Assembly: GCA_927798505.1 (NCBI GenBank)
Contig: CAKMNE010000034.1
Location: 1-11,356 of the forward strand
Direction: 5' to 3'
Length of the DNA: 11,356 nt
DNA from: an uncultured Bacteroidales bacterium
GTDB lineage: Bacteria > Bacteroidota > Bacteroidia > Bacteroidales > UBA932
Shown: in pieces, positions 1-7,217 of the stretch
Layout of the letters: the number at the start of each line of letters is the position of its first letter
Numbering within the stretch: position 1 is the first letter of the stretch
The notes under the pieces: model-generated
Database searches by the model: none
Told to the model about the DNA's origin: nothing
What the model saw: the letters and a program-made list of their open reading frames with translations, nothing else
Position numbers and translations under genes: made by a program

Positions 1-323
1 ATAGTGAAGCGTCCTGTGATGAAGTGGCATTCCACTATTTCCGGAATCTTCTTCAAAGCCGCGGTGACCTCGGGGTACTTGTTGTTTTCCGAAAGGTTGA
101 GGTTGATGAAGGCGCATAGCTGGTAGCCCATAGCGGCCGGTTTGACCTGGGTGGTTGAACCTACTATTATGCCTGCATCCTCGAGTTTCTTCACCCTCTG
201 GTGGATTGCGGCTCCGGACACCCCGCAGTCGCGGGCTATTTCCAGATAAGGGGTTCTTGCATCTTTCACGAGTCGGGACAGGATGATTCTGTCCATCTCG
301 TCCAATTGGTATTGGCTGCTCAT
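1..323 (-). CDS. Lrp/AsnC-family transcriptional regulator (3' part beyond window)
   Basis: Feast/famine-type DNA-binding regulator, partial: 107 codons are visible and the C-terminus lies beyond the left edge. Read from the reverse strand, it starts MSSQYQLDEMDRIILSRLVK. Residues about 4-53 form the winged helix-turn-helix, with the recognition region GVSGAAIHQRVKKLEDAGII at 34-53. From about 65 the ligand-binding RAM domain begins (GYQLCAFINLNL, then VECHFITGRFT at 97-107, matching the family's conserved C-x-x-x-T-G segment). Members usually bind amino acids and assemble as dimers to octamers around DNA; the ligand cannot be read from sequence. The ATG at 321-323 follows the topA stop by only 3 bases, so it is probably translated from the topA transcript. 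The family call is firm; targets and effector are unknown. Confidence 0.9.
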   Translation of the reverse strand, partial: MSSQYQLDEMDRIILSRLVKDARTPYLEIARDCGVSGAAIHQRVKKLEDAGIIVGSTTQVKPAAMGYQLCAFINLNLSENNKYPEVTAALKKIPEIVECHFITGRFT

Positions 324-326
324 ATC

Positions 327-2624
327 CTATTTCTTTTTTCTGAAACTCTTTCTTCCGCTGCGGGTTGGCTCGGAGCCTGCAATGATTTCGAGGCACTTCT
401 CTTTGGTGAGGGAGGCCACGTCGAGGCCCTTTGGCAGACGGTAGTTCTTGCCGTCAGCCTTGAGGTATGGGCCGTAGCGGCCGTTCATAACGGCTACCTC
501 CTGAAAGTCGAGCAGCGGCTTCGAAGTGTCAGCTTCCCCGGACTTTTCTTCAATGAGGGACAGGCACTGCTCCAGGCTAACCGTCATAGGGTCTGTGCCG
601 CGCGGCAGGGAGATGTTTTTGTCGCCGAACTTGAGGTAAGGACCGAATTTCCCCTTGAGCACCACTATATCCACCCCGTCCTTCTGGCCCACGGTGCGAG
701 GCAGTGCGAACAGTTTCTTCGCCTCTTCGAGGGTTATGGTCTCTATGAGCTGGCCTGCGGCGAGGCTCGCGAATACCCTGGTTCCATCTTTCTCCTTCTG
801 CACATATGGCCCGTACTGGCCCAGCTTCGCGCTATAGACGCTGCCGTCCTCAGGGTCTGTGCCCAGCTCCCTCTCCACCTTGAGGTAGGTCCTGTCGGAC
901 AAGGCCGTGCTGACCTCATTGTGGAACGGTGAATAGAAGTCGGCGATGCATTTGTGCCAGTCGAGTTTGCCTTCCGCTATCTTGTCGAAGTCGCTTTCCA
1001 CTCCGGCGGTGAATCCGTAGTCCAGAATGTCGGAGAAGTTGCCTACGAGGTAGTCGGTCACAGCCATTCCGATTTCGGACGGCAGGAGCTTGCCTTTTTC
1101 TGCACCCACGGTTTCGGTCTTCTCCTTCTCGCTGATTTCATTTCCGACGAGGGTGAGGTCGGTCACCTGATGCGCTTCGCCGGCTTTGTCCCCCTTGACC
1201 AGGTAGCCCCTGCCGGTGGTCAGCGTGCTGATGGTCGGAGCGTAGGTGGACGGGCGGCCTATTCCCAGTTCCTCAAGCTTCTTGACAAGCGAAGGCTCGG
1301 AGTAGCGGTAAGGAGCCTGGGTGAAACGGCATATGGCGCTGACCTTCCTGACGCTCAGGCTGTCGCCCTCGTGCATAGGCGGGAGTATGCTTACGCCATC
1401 CTCCGTCTGCTCGTCGTCGGTACCCTCCATATACAGTTTCAGGAAGCCGTCGAAGAGGATCTCGGCGGACTGCAGGGCATATTTCTCGCTCCTGGTGTCC
1501 AGGCCTACCCGCACATTGGTCGAAAGCACCCGGGCTTCTGCCATCTGCGAAGCGACGGTGCGCTTCCAAATCAGATTGTAGAGCTTCTGCTCCGCCGGGG
1601 TACCCTGGATGGAGGTGTTGTCAATGAAGGTAGGGCGTATGGCTTCGTGTGCCTCCTGCGCGCCCTTGGACCTGGTCTTGAACTGGCGCGGGTGATGGTA
1701 CTCGGCCCCGAAATTGTCGAGTATGAACTTGCCGGCGGTGTTGATGGCCAGCGAAGAGAGGTTTGTCGAGTCGGTACGCATGTAGGTAATCAGTCCGCGC
1801 TCGTACAGGGACTGGGCGAGACGCATTGTCTGGCTCACTGAGAAGCGCAACTTGCGTCCTGCCTCCTGCTGAAGCGTCGAGGTGGTGAACGGCGGGGCAG
1901 GGAAGCGGGTTCCTTCCTTCTTCTCCACACCTTCGACGGTGTAGCTGGCGCCTATGCTGTCCTCGAGGAAGCGCCTTGCCTGCTCCTTGTCCTGGAAGCG
2001 CGTCTCAAGCGTACCCTTGGCCTTGGAGCGGCCTGCGGCAAACTCCGCCTCCACCTTCCAGTAGGCCTGAGGTGTGAAGGCCATGATTTCCTTCTCCCTG
2101 TCCACCACCAGCCTGAGAGCTACCGACTGAACTCGTCCTGCGGAGAGGCCGCGGCGGATCTTGCGCCAGAGCACCGGTGAAAGCTCATAGCCCACCAGGC
2201 GGTCAAGCACGCGCCTTGCCTGCTGCGCATTCACGAGATCCATATCCACGGTTCTCGGGTTTTTGATAGCCTCGAGAATCGCGTTTTTGGTGATTTCGTG
2301 GAAAGTTATGCGTCTGGTATTCTCCGGACTGAGGCCCAGAGTCTCGAACAGGTGCCAGGAGATTGCCTCTCCCTCGCGGTCTTCATCGGAAGCGAGCCAG
2401 ACCGTGTCCGCCTTCGCAGCCAGGCTCTTGAGCTCGGCCACTGTTCTCTTTTTGTCTGCCGGCACAACGTATTCCGGAGTGAAACCGTTGTTGATGTCCA
2501 CACCGAGTTCCTTTTCCTGGAGGTCGCGGATATGTCCCTTCGAAGAAACGACCTTGTATTCGCTTCCGAGGAACTTCTGTATTGTCTCCGCTTTGTGCGG
2601 GGACTCGACTATTACTAAATTCAT
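327..2624 (-). CDS. topA: DNA topoisomerase I (type IA)
   Basis: Relaxes negative supercoils by cutting one strand through a 5'-phosphotyrosine link; acts on the nucleoid. The 765 residues begin MNLVIVESPHKAETI, the standard family start; the frame is open 8 codons further, but those codons cover the -7 box of the promoter. The Toprim domain covers about 1-130, with Glu7 and the metal-binding DxDxE at Asp80, Asp82 and Glu84 (SDEDREGEA). The catalytic tyrosine is Tyr281 in LITYMRTDSTNLS. LEELGIGRPSTYAPTI at about 450-465 is another signature. The C-terminus has no four-cysteine zinc fingers. Instead it has three Cys-free repeats built on GxYGPYxK or GxFGPYLK (about 593-643, 652-693 and 705-749), then a basic tail ending RKSFRKKK. 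This is how I recall Bacteroidetes TopA. The gene is divergent from the PBP operon and is followed directly by the Lrp-type regulator. Confidence 0.97.
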   Translation of the reverse strand: MNLVIVESPHKAETIQKFLGSEYKVVSSKGHIRDLQEKELGVDINNGFTPEYVVPADKKRTVAELKSLAAKADTVWLASDEDREGEAISWHLFETLGLSPENTRRITFHEITKNAILEAIKNPRTVDMDLVNAQQARRVLDRLVGYELSPVLWRKIRRGLSAGRVQSVALRLVVDREKEIMAFTPQAYWKVEAEFAAGRSKAKGTLETRFQDKEQARRFLEDSIGASYTVEGVEKKEGTRFPAPPFTTSTLQQEAGRKLRFSVSQTMRLAQSLYERGLITYMRTDSTNLSSLAINTAGKFILDNFGAEYHHPRQFKTRSKGAQEAHEAIRPTFIDNTSIQGTPAEQKLYNLIWKRTVASQMAEARVLSTNVRVGLDTRSEKYALQSAEILFDGFLKLYMEGTDDEQTEDGVSILPPMHEGDSLSVRKVSAICRFTQAPYRYSEPSLVKKLEELGIGRPSTYAPTISTLTTGRGYLVKGDKAGEAHQVTDLTLVGNEISEKEKTETVGAEKGKLLPSEIGMAVTDYLVGNFSDILDYGFTAGVESDFDKIAEGKLDWHKCIADFYSPFHNEVSTALSDRTYLKVERELGTDPEDGSVYSAKLGQYGPYVQKEKDGTRVFASLAAGQLIETITLEEAKKLFALPRTVGQKDGVDIVVLKGKFGPYLKFGDKNISLPRGTDPMTVSLEQCLSLIEEKSGEADTSKPLLDFQEVAVMNGRYGPYLKADGKNYRLPKGLDVASLTKEKCLEIIAGSEPTRSGRKSFRKKK

Positions 2625-2628
2625 GGTG

Positions 2629-2659
2629 CAAAGAAAAGCACAATTCAATGCTTTTCAAA
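2629..2659 (-). promoter_or_regulatory. topA promoter (Bacteroidetes -33/-7 type)
   Basis: On the minus strand, TTTG (plus-strand 2656-2659) is followed by a 19-base spacer and TTTCTTTG (2629-2636). This fits the Bacteroidetes consensus TTTG-N19-TAnnTTTG with one mismatch. The box is followed by CACC and then the topA ATG, only 4 bases after the TTTG. Transcription should therefore start at or next to the start codon, giving a leaderless or nearly leaderless message. The spacer length equals that of the strong promoter at the right end of the window. Confidence 0.7.
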
Positions 2660-2677
2660 ATTTAATGAGTATTTTTG
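2647..2677 (+). promoter_or_regulatory. Promoter of the PBP1A-hydrolase-murF-ddl-prmC operon
   Basis: TATTTTTG at 2670-2677 is an exact match to the -7 consensus TAnnTTTG. It is followed by CGCC, four more bases and the ATG at 2686. The -33 position (AATG at 2647-2650 with a 19-base spacer) matches poorly, so the promoter may be moderate or activator-dependent. Its two boxes straddle the -33 box of the divergent topA promoter, so the two polymerases probably cannot occupy the region together. The predicted transcription start lies within a few bases of the ATG. Confidence 0.6.
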
Positions 2678-2685
2678 CGCCCATA

Positions 2686-5040
2686 ATGAAAGATAGTACG
2701 CGAAAGAAAATCATAATCTGGTTCTGGGCTCTGCTCTCAGCCGGGATTATCGCAGTGGCCGGACTGCTTGCCGCAGTCTGGTTCTTTGCGGACATCCCTT
2801 CCTTCTCGGAACTTGAACATCCGAACAACAACCTTGCAACCCAGCTGATTTCCGTGGATGGGGAAGTCATTTCCACCTTCCATGTCGAGAACCGCACCTA
2901 TGTTCAGTATCAGGACATTTCACCCAATGTAGTCAATGCGGCCATCGCCACGGAGGACGCCCGGTTCGAGAGCCATTGCGGCATTGATTTCCAGAGCCTG
3001 GGCCGTGTAATCTTCCGCACCCTGCTTATGGGCGATTCCAGCCAGGGCGGAGGAAGTACCATCACCCAGCAGCTCGCAAAGACGCTCTATCCCCGCCAGG
3101 ATGTGGACAACAAGCTGCAGATGGTCTGGATCAAGCTGCGCGAATGGGCCACCGCCATCAAGCTCGAAAGGAGCTATACCAAGAACGAAATTGTATCCAT
3201 GTACCTGAACTCCGTCTTCTTCGGAAGTGGGGCCTACGGCATAAAGGCGGCCTCGGAGACGTATTTCTCCAAGCAGCCATCCGAGCTGAACATCCAGGAG
3301 GCGGCCACCCTGATCGGCATCATCAACAAGCCTACCCGCTACAATCCGGTTCTGCACTACGACCAGTCCAAGTCCCGCAGGGACCTGGTAATCAGCCGTA
3401 TGCACAAGGCCGGCTACATCACTGAGGAGCAGATGGCCGAGGCTCAGGCTTCCGCCATAGAGCTGCGCTTCCAGGTGCAGGACCACAACTCCGGCATTGC
3501 GCCATACTTCAGGGATATGATACGCCGCGAGATGAGCGCCAAGCCGCCTCGCCGCAACCAGTATCTCACCAACGACGACTTCGTGGCGGACACCATACGC
3601 TGGCGCGAGGACCCTTTCTTCGGCTGGCTTACCAAAAACAGCAAGCCGTCGGGGGAAAAATACAACCTGGACCGCGACGGCCTGAAGATATATGTCACCA
3701 TCAACTCCCACATGCAGCGCTACGCCGAGGAGGCGGTCTGCGAGTACCTCGGAGGGTATCTGCAGCCTGCATTCAACAGGGAACTGCGCCACCGAAGCAG
3801 GGCTCCGTTCCCGGACGACATAGAGGATGCTACCTATCAGACGCTTATGACCCAGGCCCGCAAGTGGAGCGACCGCTACCGCACCCAGCGCAAGGCGGGT
3901 CTCAGCGAGGCTGAGATTCTCTCGCAGTTCGACAAGCCTGTACAGATGAGGGTATTTGCCTGGAACAAAAAAGGATATGCGGATACGCTCATGACTCCGG
4001 ACGACTCCATCAAGTACTATAAGTCCATACTCAGGGCAGCCTTTATGGCAATAGAGCCCGGTACCGGCGAGGTGCGCGCCTACGTCGGCGGCCCGAACTA
4101 CCGCTATTTCAAGTACGACAATGTGCGCCAGGGCAAGCGCCAGGTCGGAAGTACGGTCAAGCCATTCCTCTACACCCTTGCGATGCAGGAAGGCATGACC
4201 CCTTGCGACAAGGTGGTCAATATGCCTCAGACCTTTGTGGTGAACGGAGACACCTGGACGCCGCGAAGCACCGACAATCCCAAGGACATAGGCCGTACCG
4301 TGACCCTCAAATGGGGTCTTACCCATAGCTCCAACAACATCTCGGCCTACCTGATGAAGCAGTTCGGCCCTACCGCTATGGCTTCGATGATGCGCAAGAT
4401 GGGTGTCACCAGCCACATTGACGAAGTCTATTCGCTTTGCGTAGGTCCGGCCGACCTGACCCTTTGCGAGATGGTGGCCGCCTTCAACACCTTCCCTTCC
4501 AAGGGAGTGCATTCCACCCCGCTGTTCGTCACCCGCATAGAGGATGCCGAGGGCAATCTGCTTGCCGACTTCACAAACAAGCACACCGAGGCCATCAGCG
4601 ACCGCACGGCCTACCTGATGGTCAACCTCATGCAAGGCGTGATCGACCAGGGCACCGGACGCCGCCTGCGCTTCCGCTACAACCTCAAGGGCGAAATTGC
4701 CGGAAAGACAGGAACGACCAATGACAATTCCGACGGATGGTTCATAGGCTACACCCCTAAGATCACTGCCGGCGTCTGGGTGGGCGGAGAGGACCGTATG
4801 GTCCATTTCAAAGAGCTCGCAATGGGTAGCGGTTCCAACATGGCCCTCCCGATCTGGGGAATATTCATGAACAAATGCCTCGCCGACCCTGAACTCGACA
4901 TACGCGAATACGACACTTTCGAAGCCCCTGCCGGAATGAATCTCGACCTGAGCTGTACCGGCGGAGACAAGGAGACTGATGAGGAGGTGGCCGCAAGCTA
5001 TGCGGGCGAGGATGGCGACGAGGACGATTTCTTCAATTAG
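2686..5040 (+). CDS. mrcA: Bifunctional penicillin-binding protein, class A (PBP1A type)
   Basis: Polymerises lipid II into glycan strands and cross-links the stem peptides on the outer face of the inner membrane. It has 784 residues. A short basic start (MKDSTRKK) precedes one membrane segment at about 9-35. The GT51 glycosyltransferase domain follows, with catalytic Glu90 in ATEDARFESHCGID, then GGGSTITQQLAK at 121-132 and ERSYTKNEIVSMYLN at 161-175. The penicillin-binding transpeptidase domain has Ser489 in GSTVK (SxxK), S548-S-N550 (SxN) and K674-T-G (KTG); all key residues are present. The tail is acidic (GEDGDEDDFFN). An in-frame ATG at 2665 lies upstream of the -7 box and would be left out of the transcript, so I chose 2686. 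It is the first gene of the operon; the hydrolase gene starts 3 bases after its stop. PBP1A versus PBP1B naming is by similarity only. Confidence 0.95.
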   Translation: MKDSTRKKIIIWFWALLSAGIIAVAGLLAAVWFFADIPSFSELEHPNNNLATQLISVDGEVISTFHVENRTYVQYQDISPNVVNAAIATEDARFESHCGIDFQSLGRVIFRTLLMGDSSQGGGSTITQQLAKTLYPRQDVDNKLQMVWIKLREWATAIKLERSYTKNEIVSMYLNSVFFGSGAYGIKAASETYFSKQPSELNIQEAATLIGIINKPTRYNPVLHYDQSKSRRDLVISRMHKAGYITEEQMAEAQASAIELRFQVQDHNSGIAPYFRDMIRREMSAKPPRRNQYLTNDDFVADTIRWREDPFFGWLTKNSKPSGEKYNLDRDGLKIYVTINSHMQRYAEEAVCEYLGGYLQPAFNRELRHRSRAPFPDDIEDATYQTLMTQARKWSDRYRTQRKAGLSEAEILSQFDKPVQMRVFAWNKKGYADTLMTPDDSIKYYKSILRAAFMAIEPGTGEVRAYVGGPNYRYFKYDNVRQGKRQVGSTVKPFLYTLAMQEGMTPCDKVVNMPQTFVVNGDTWTPRSTDNPKDIGRTVTLKWGLTHSSNNISAYLMKQFGPTAMASMMRKMGVTSHIDEVYSLCVGPADLTLCEMVAAFNTFPSKGVHSTPLFVTRIEDAEGNLLADFTNKHTEAISDRTAYLMVNLMQGVIDQGTGRRLRFRYNLKGEIAGKTGTTNDNSDGWFIGYTPKITAGVWVGGEDRMVHFKELAMGSGSNMALPIWGIFMNKCLADPELDIREYDTFEAPAGMNLDLSCTGGDKETDEEVAASYAGEDGDEDDFFN

Positions 5041-5043
5041 GCG

Positions 5044-5787
5044 ATGGAATTCATCTACGAGGGCATCAGCATTGGCTACAGCATATGCGGTAGCGGACCC
5101 GACCTGCTGCTTCTGCACGGATGGGGCTGCACCCGCAGCGTGTTCGATGCTTTCCTGCCTTCGCTTTCCCAAAGCCACAGGGTTATAGGCCTGGATTTTC
5201 CCGGTTTCGGAGAATCGGACGAGCCGGCTTCGGTTTGGGGCGCCTACGAATATGCGGCTATGCTGGAGGCCTTCTGTGACCATCTCGGCATTGTGGAGCC
5301 TTCCATTATCTGCCATTCTTTCGGAGGTCGCGTGGCAATCATTTTCGCTTCGCGCCGCAAGGTGGGCAGGATGATATTCGCGGATGTGGCCGGCATCAGG
5401 CCGCGTCGCCGTCCTTCCTACTACTTCAAGGTTTACGGCTACAAACTCTCGAAGTGGTTTCTGCTCAAGGTGCTTCGCAAGCCGGAGGCCGTGGAGCGTC
5501 TCCGCAAGGGGCGCGGCTCCGCCGACTACAACGCCGCGAGCCCGAAGATGAGGGCCGTGCTCTCCAAGGTGGTGAACCAGGATTTGCGCACCCTGCTTCC
5601 TGCCATCGAGGCTCCTGTGCTGCTCTTCTGGGGCGAAAACGACACGGCGACTCCGCTTTCGGATGCCCTTCTGATGCAGCGCAAGCTCCGGGATGCCGGT
5701 CTGGTGACCGTGCCCGGAGGCTCCCATTTCTCTTTTCTTGACAACCCGGCCCTGTTCATAGCTGTGGCCCGCAATTTTCTCGGATGA
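5044..5787 (+). CDS. Alpha/beta hydrolase of unknown substrate
   Basis: A 247-residue alpha/beta hydrolase-fold protein with no signal peptide, so probably cytoplasmic. The visible parts are the oxyanion loop HGWG at 25-28, DFPGFGESDEP at 51-61, a nucleophile elbow with Ser92 in CHSFGGR, the acid Asp200 in WGENDTATP and the base His228 in PGGSHFSFLDNP. A complete Ser-Asp-His triad is thus likely. The elbow starts with Cys90 where most relatives have Gly (GxSxG). Residues 117-165 form a basic cap rich in Arg and Lys. The gene is locked between PBP1A and the MurF-like gene (3-base gap upstream, 4-base overlap downstream), which suggests a role linked to peptidoglycan precursors or their amino acids. 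That role is inference; fold similarity does not reveal the substrate. Confidence 0.88.
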   Translation: MEFIYEGISIGYSICGSGPDLLLLHGWGCTRSVFDAFLPSLSQSHRVIGLDFPGFGESDEPASVWGAYEYAAMLEAFCDHLGIVEPSIICHSFGGRVAIIFASRRKVGRMIFADVAGIRPRRRPSYYFKVYGYKLSKWFLLKVLRKPEAVERLRKGRGSADYNAASPKMRAVLSKVVNQDLRTLLPAIEAPVLLFWGENDTATPLSDALLMQRKLRDAGLVTVPGGSHFSFLDNPALFIAVARNFLG

Positions 5788-7214
5788 TGGCTCTCTGGAT
5801 ACAGATACTTGTGATTGCTGCCTGCCTTGCCGCCGCCGGCATACTGCTGAGGTACTATCTTTCCATGTTCCAGCAGAATTCCTACCGGCCCGAGCGCTTC
5901 CTGCGCTGGCTGAAGGATAACCCTTTGCCGCATCCTTTCCGCAAGGAGAAGCTGAAGTTCCGCATGACCTTGCGTATGGTCCGACTCACTGTCGTGACAG
6001 CGCTGCTGATGCTCGGTCTCTGTGCCCTGCTGCGGCCTTGGGGTGCCGTGGCCTGCGTCCTGCTCACGCCCGCGCTGATGCTTCTTGCCAATCTGCTGCT
6101 CAGCCCTGTGGAGAAGGCTGTGGGACGCTGGTACTACAACGATGCGGCGAAGCGGCTCGCCTCCATGCCCGAGCTGATAATAATTGGAGTTACAGGCAGT
6201 TACGGAAAGACAAGCACCAAGAATTACCTTTATCGCCTGCTGAGCGAGAAATACAACGTGCTGATGACTCCGGGCAATTTCAACACCACGCTCGGGGTAG
6301 TGCGCACCATACGCGAGCAGCTCCAGCCTTTCCATCAGGTTTTCATTGTGGAGATGGGCGCAAAGCAGAAGGGTGATATTGCCGAAATCTGCGCCCTGGT
6401 GCATCCTCAGATAGGCATAGTGACTGCAGTTGGGGATATGCACCTCGAAACCTTCGGCTCCCGCGATGTTGTGCGAAAGACCAAGTTCGAGTTGCTTGAA
6501 GCCCTGCCTTCGGACGGCCTGGCTGTAATCAACGAGGAATCGGAAGGCATTATGGGATGTGAGGACGTGCCTGCAAAGTGCGAAGTCGTACGCTACGGAA
6601 TCGATGCTCCCAATGCCGATGTGCGCGCTAGCGGCATAAGCTACAGCCGCAGCGGAATGGAATTCGACCTTTCGGACATACATCTCTCCACCCGTCTGCT
6701 CGGGGATTGCAATGTGCTCAACATTGCCGCGGCTGTAATCGTAGCCCGCCGGCTCGGAGTAAGCGCTGGGCAGTGCGCTCTCGCCGTGTCCAAGCTGCAG
6801 CCTGTGGAACACAGGCTCAGCATATCCCGAAAGGGAAGCCTTACCGTGCTGGATGATGCATACAACTCGAACCCTGAAGGAGCCGCAATGGCGCTCAGCG
6901 TGCTCGGGGCTATGGACCTGCCTGCAGGGGCGCACCGCATCGTGGTGACTCCCGGATTTGTGGAACTGGGAGCACGGCAGCGGGAAGAGTGCATCACACT
7001 CGGCTGGAGAGCCGCCGCGCATTGTGATTTGCTCGTGATAGTCAACAAATACAACCGCGAGGCCATTCTCGAGGGCGCTCGGCAGGGCGGTATGGACGAA
7101 AACAATATCATATGTGCCGATACGCTTGCGCAGGCAGTGGCTCTGATGCAGCCTTTCGCCACCCCGGGAAGCGTGGTGCTCTATGAGAACGATTTACCGG
7201 ATACATTCAGATAG
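5784..7214 (+). CDS. murF: MurF-like Mur ligase with membrane-spanning N-terminus
   Basis: Predicted UDP-MurNAc-tripeptide:D-Ala-D-Ala ligase (ATP-dependent), 476 residues. The ATP loop is GVTGSYGKTSTK at 135-146. Other Mur ligase marks are GNFNTTLG at 164-171, VEMGA at 189-193, DMHLETFGS at 218-226, Lys234 (likely the carbamylated lysine), EHRL at 342-345, the MurF signature DDAYNSNP at 357-364, and LYENDLPDTF near the C-terminus. The first 130 residues are unusual. Instead of the soluble MurF substrate-binding domain there are hydrophobic segments at about 4-22, 66-83 and 89-106, so the enzyme is probably membrane-anchored. ATG codons at 5784 and 5787 are adjacent; either could start, overlapping the hydrolase stop by 4 or 1 bases. 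An alternative is a PgsB/CapB-type ligase, but the MurF signatures argue against it. It may be a second MurF besides a standard one elsewhere. Confidence 0.85.
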   Translation: MMALWIQILVIAACLAAAGILLRYYLSMFQQNSYRPERFLRWLKDNPLPHPFRKEKLKFRMTLRMVRLTVVTALLMLGLCALLRPWGAVACVLLTPALMLLANLLLSPVEKAVGRWYYNDAAKRLASMPELIIIGVTGSYGKTSTKNYLYRLLSEKYNVLMTPGNFNTTLGVVRTIREQLQPFHQVFIVEMGAKQKGDIAEICALVHPQIGIVTAVGDMHLETFGSRDVVRKTKFELLEALPSDGLAVINEESEGIMGCEDVPAKCEVVRYGIDAPNADVRASGISYSRSGMEFDLSDIHLSTRLLGDCNVLNIAAAVIVARRLGVSAGQCALAVSKLQPVEHRLSISRKGSLTVLDDAYNSNPEGAAMALSVLGAMDLPAGAHRIVVTPGFVELGARQREECITLGWRAAAHCDLLVIVNKYNREAILEGARQGGMDENNIICADTLAQAVALMQPFATPGSVVLYENDLPDTFR

Positions 7215-7217
7215 AAT

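Noticed and set aside
201..1841. Plus-strand frames of 243 and 295 codons opposite topA
   Set aside because: Both are mirror frames of a well-supported topA reading frame and show no family features.
2625..2648. Upstream ATG as start of topA (8 extra residues)
   Set aside because: The extension covers the topA -7 box, and family members begin at the MNLVIVES-type start.
2665..2685. Upstream ATG as start of PBP1A (MSIFAPI extension)
   Set aside because: It precedes the -7 box, so a transcript from that promoter would not contain it, and the extension adds nothing typical of the family.
2920..5727. Open reading frame of 935 codons on the minus strand opposite PBP1A and the hydrolase
   Set aside because: It lies antisense to two genes with complete catalytic motifs, its translation has no recognisable domain, and stop-free antisense frames are common in G+C-biased codons.
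5526..7022. Open reading frame of 498 codons on the minus strand opposite the hydrolase and MurF-like genes
   Set aside because: Antisense shadow; the protein is rich in His, Arg and Gln without domain signature.
5784..7214. MurF-like gene as a PgsB/CapB poly-glutamate ligase or a MurT
   Set aside because: The DDAYNSNP and ENDLPDTF signatures and a full-length C-terminal domain fit MurF; no pgsC/pgsA or gatD neighbours are present.
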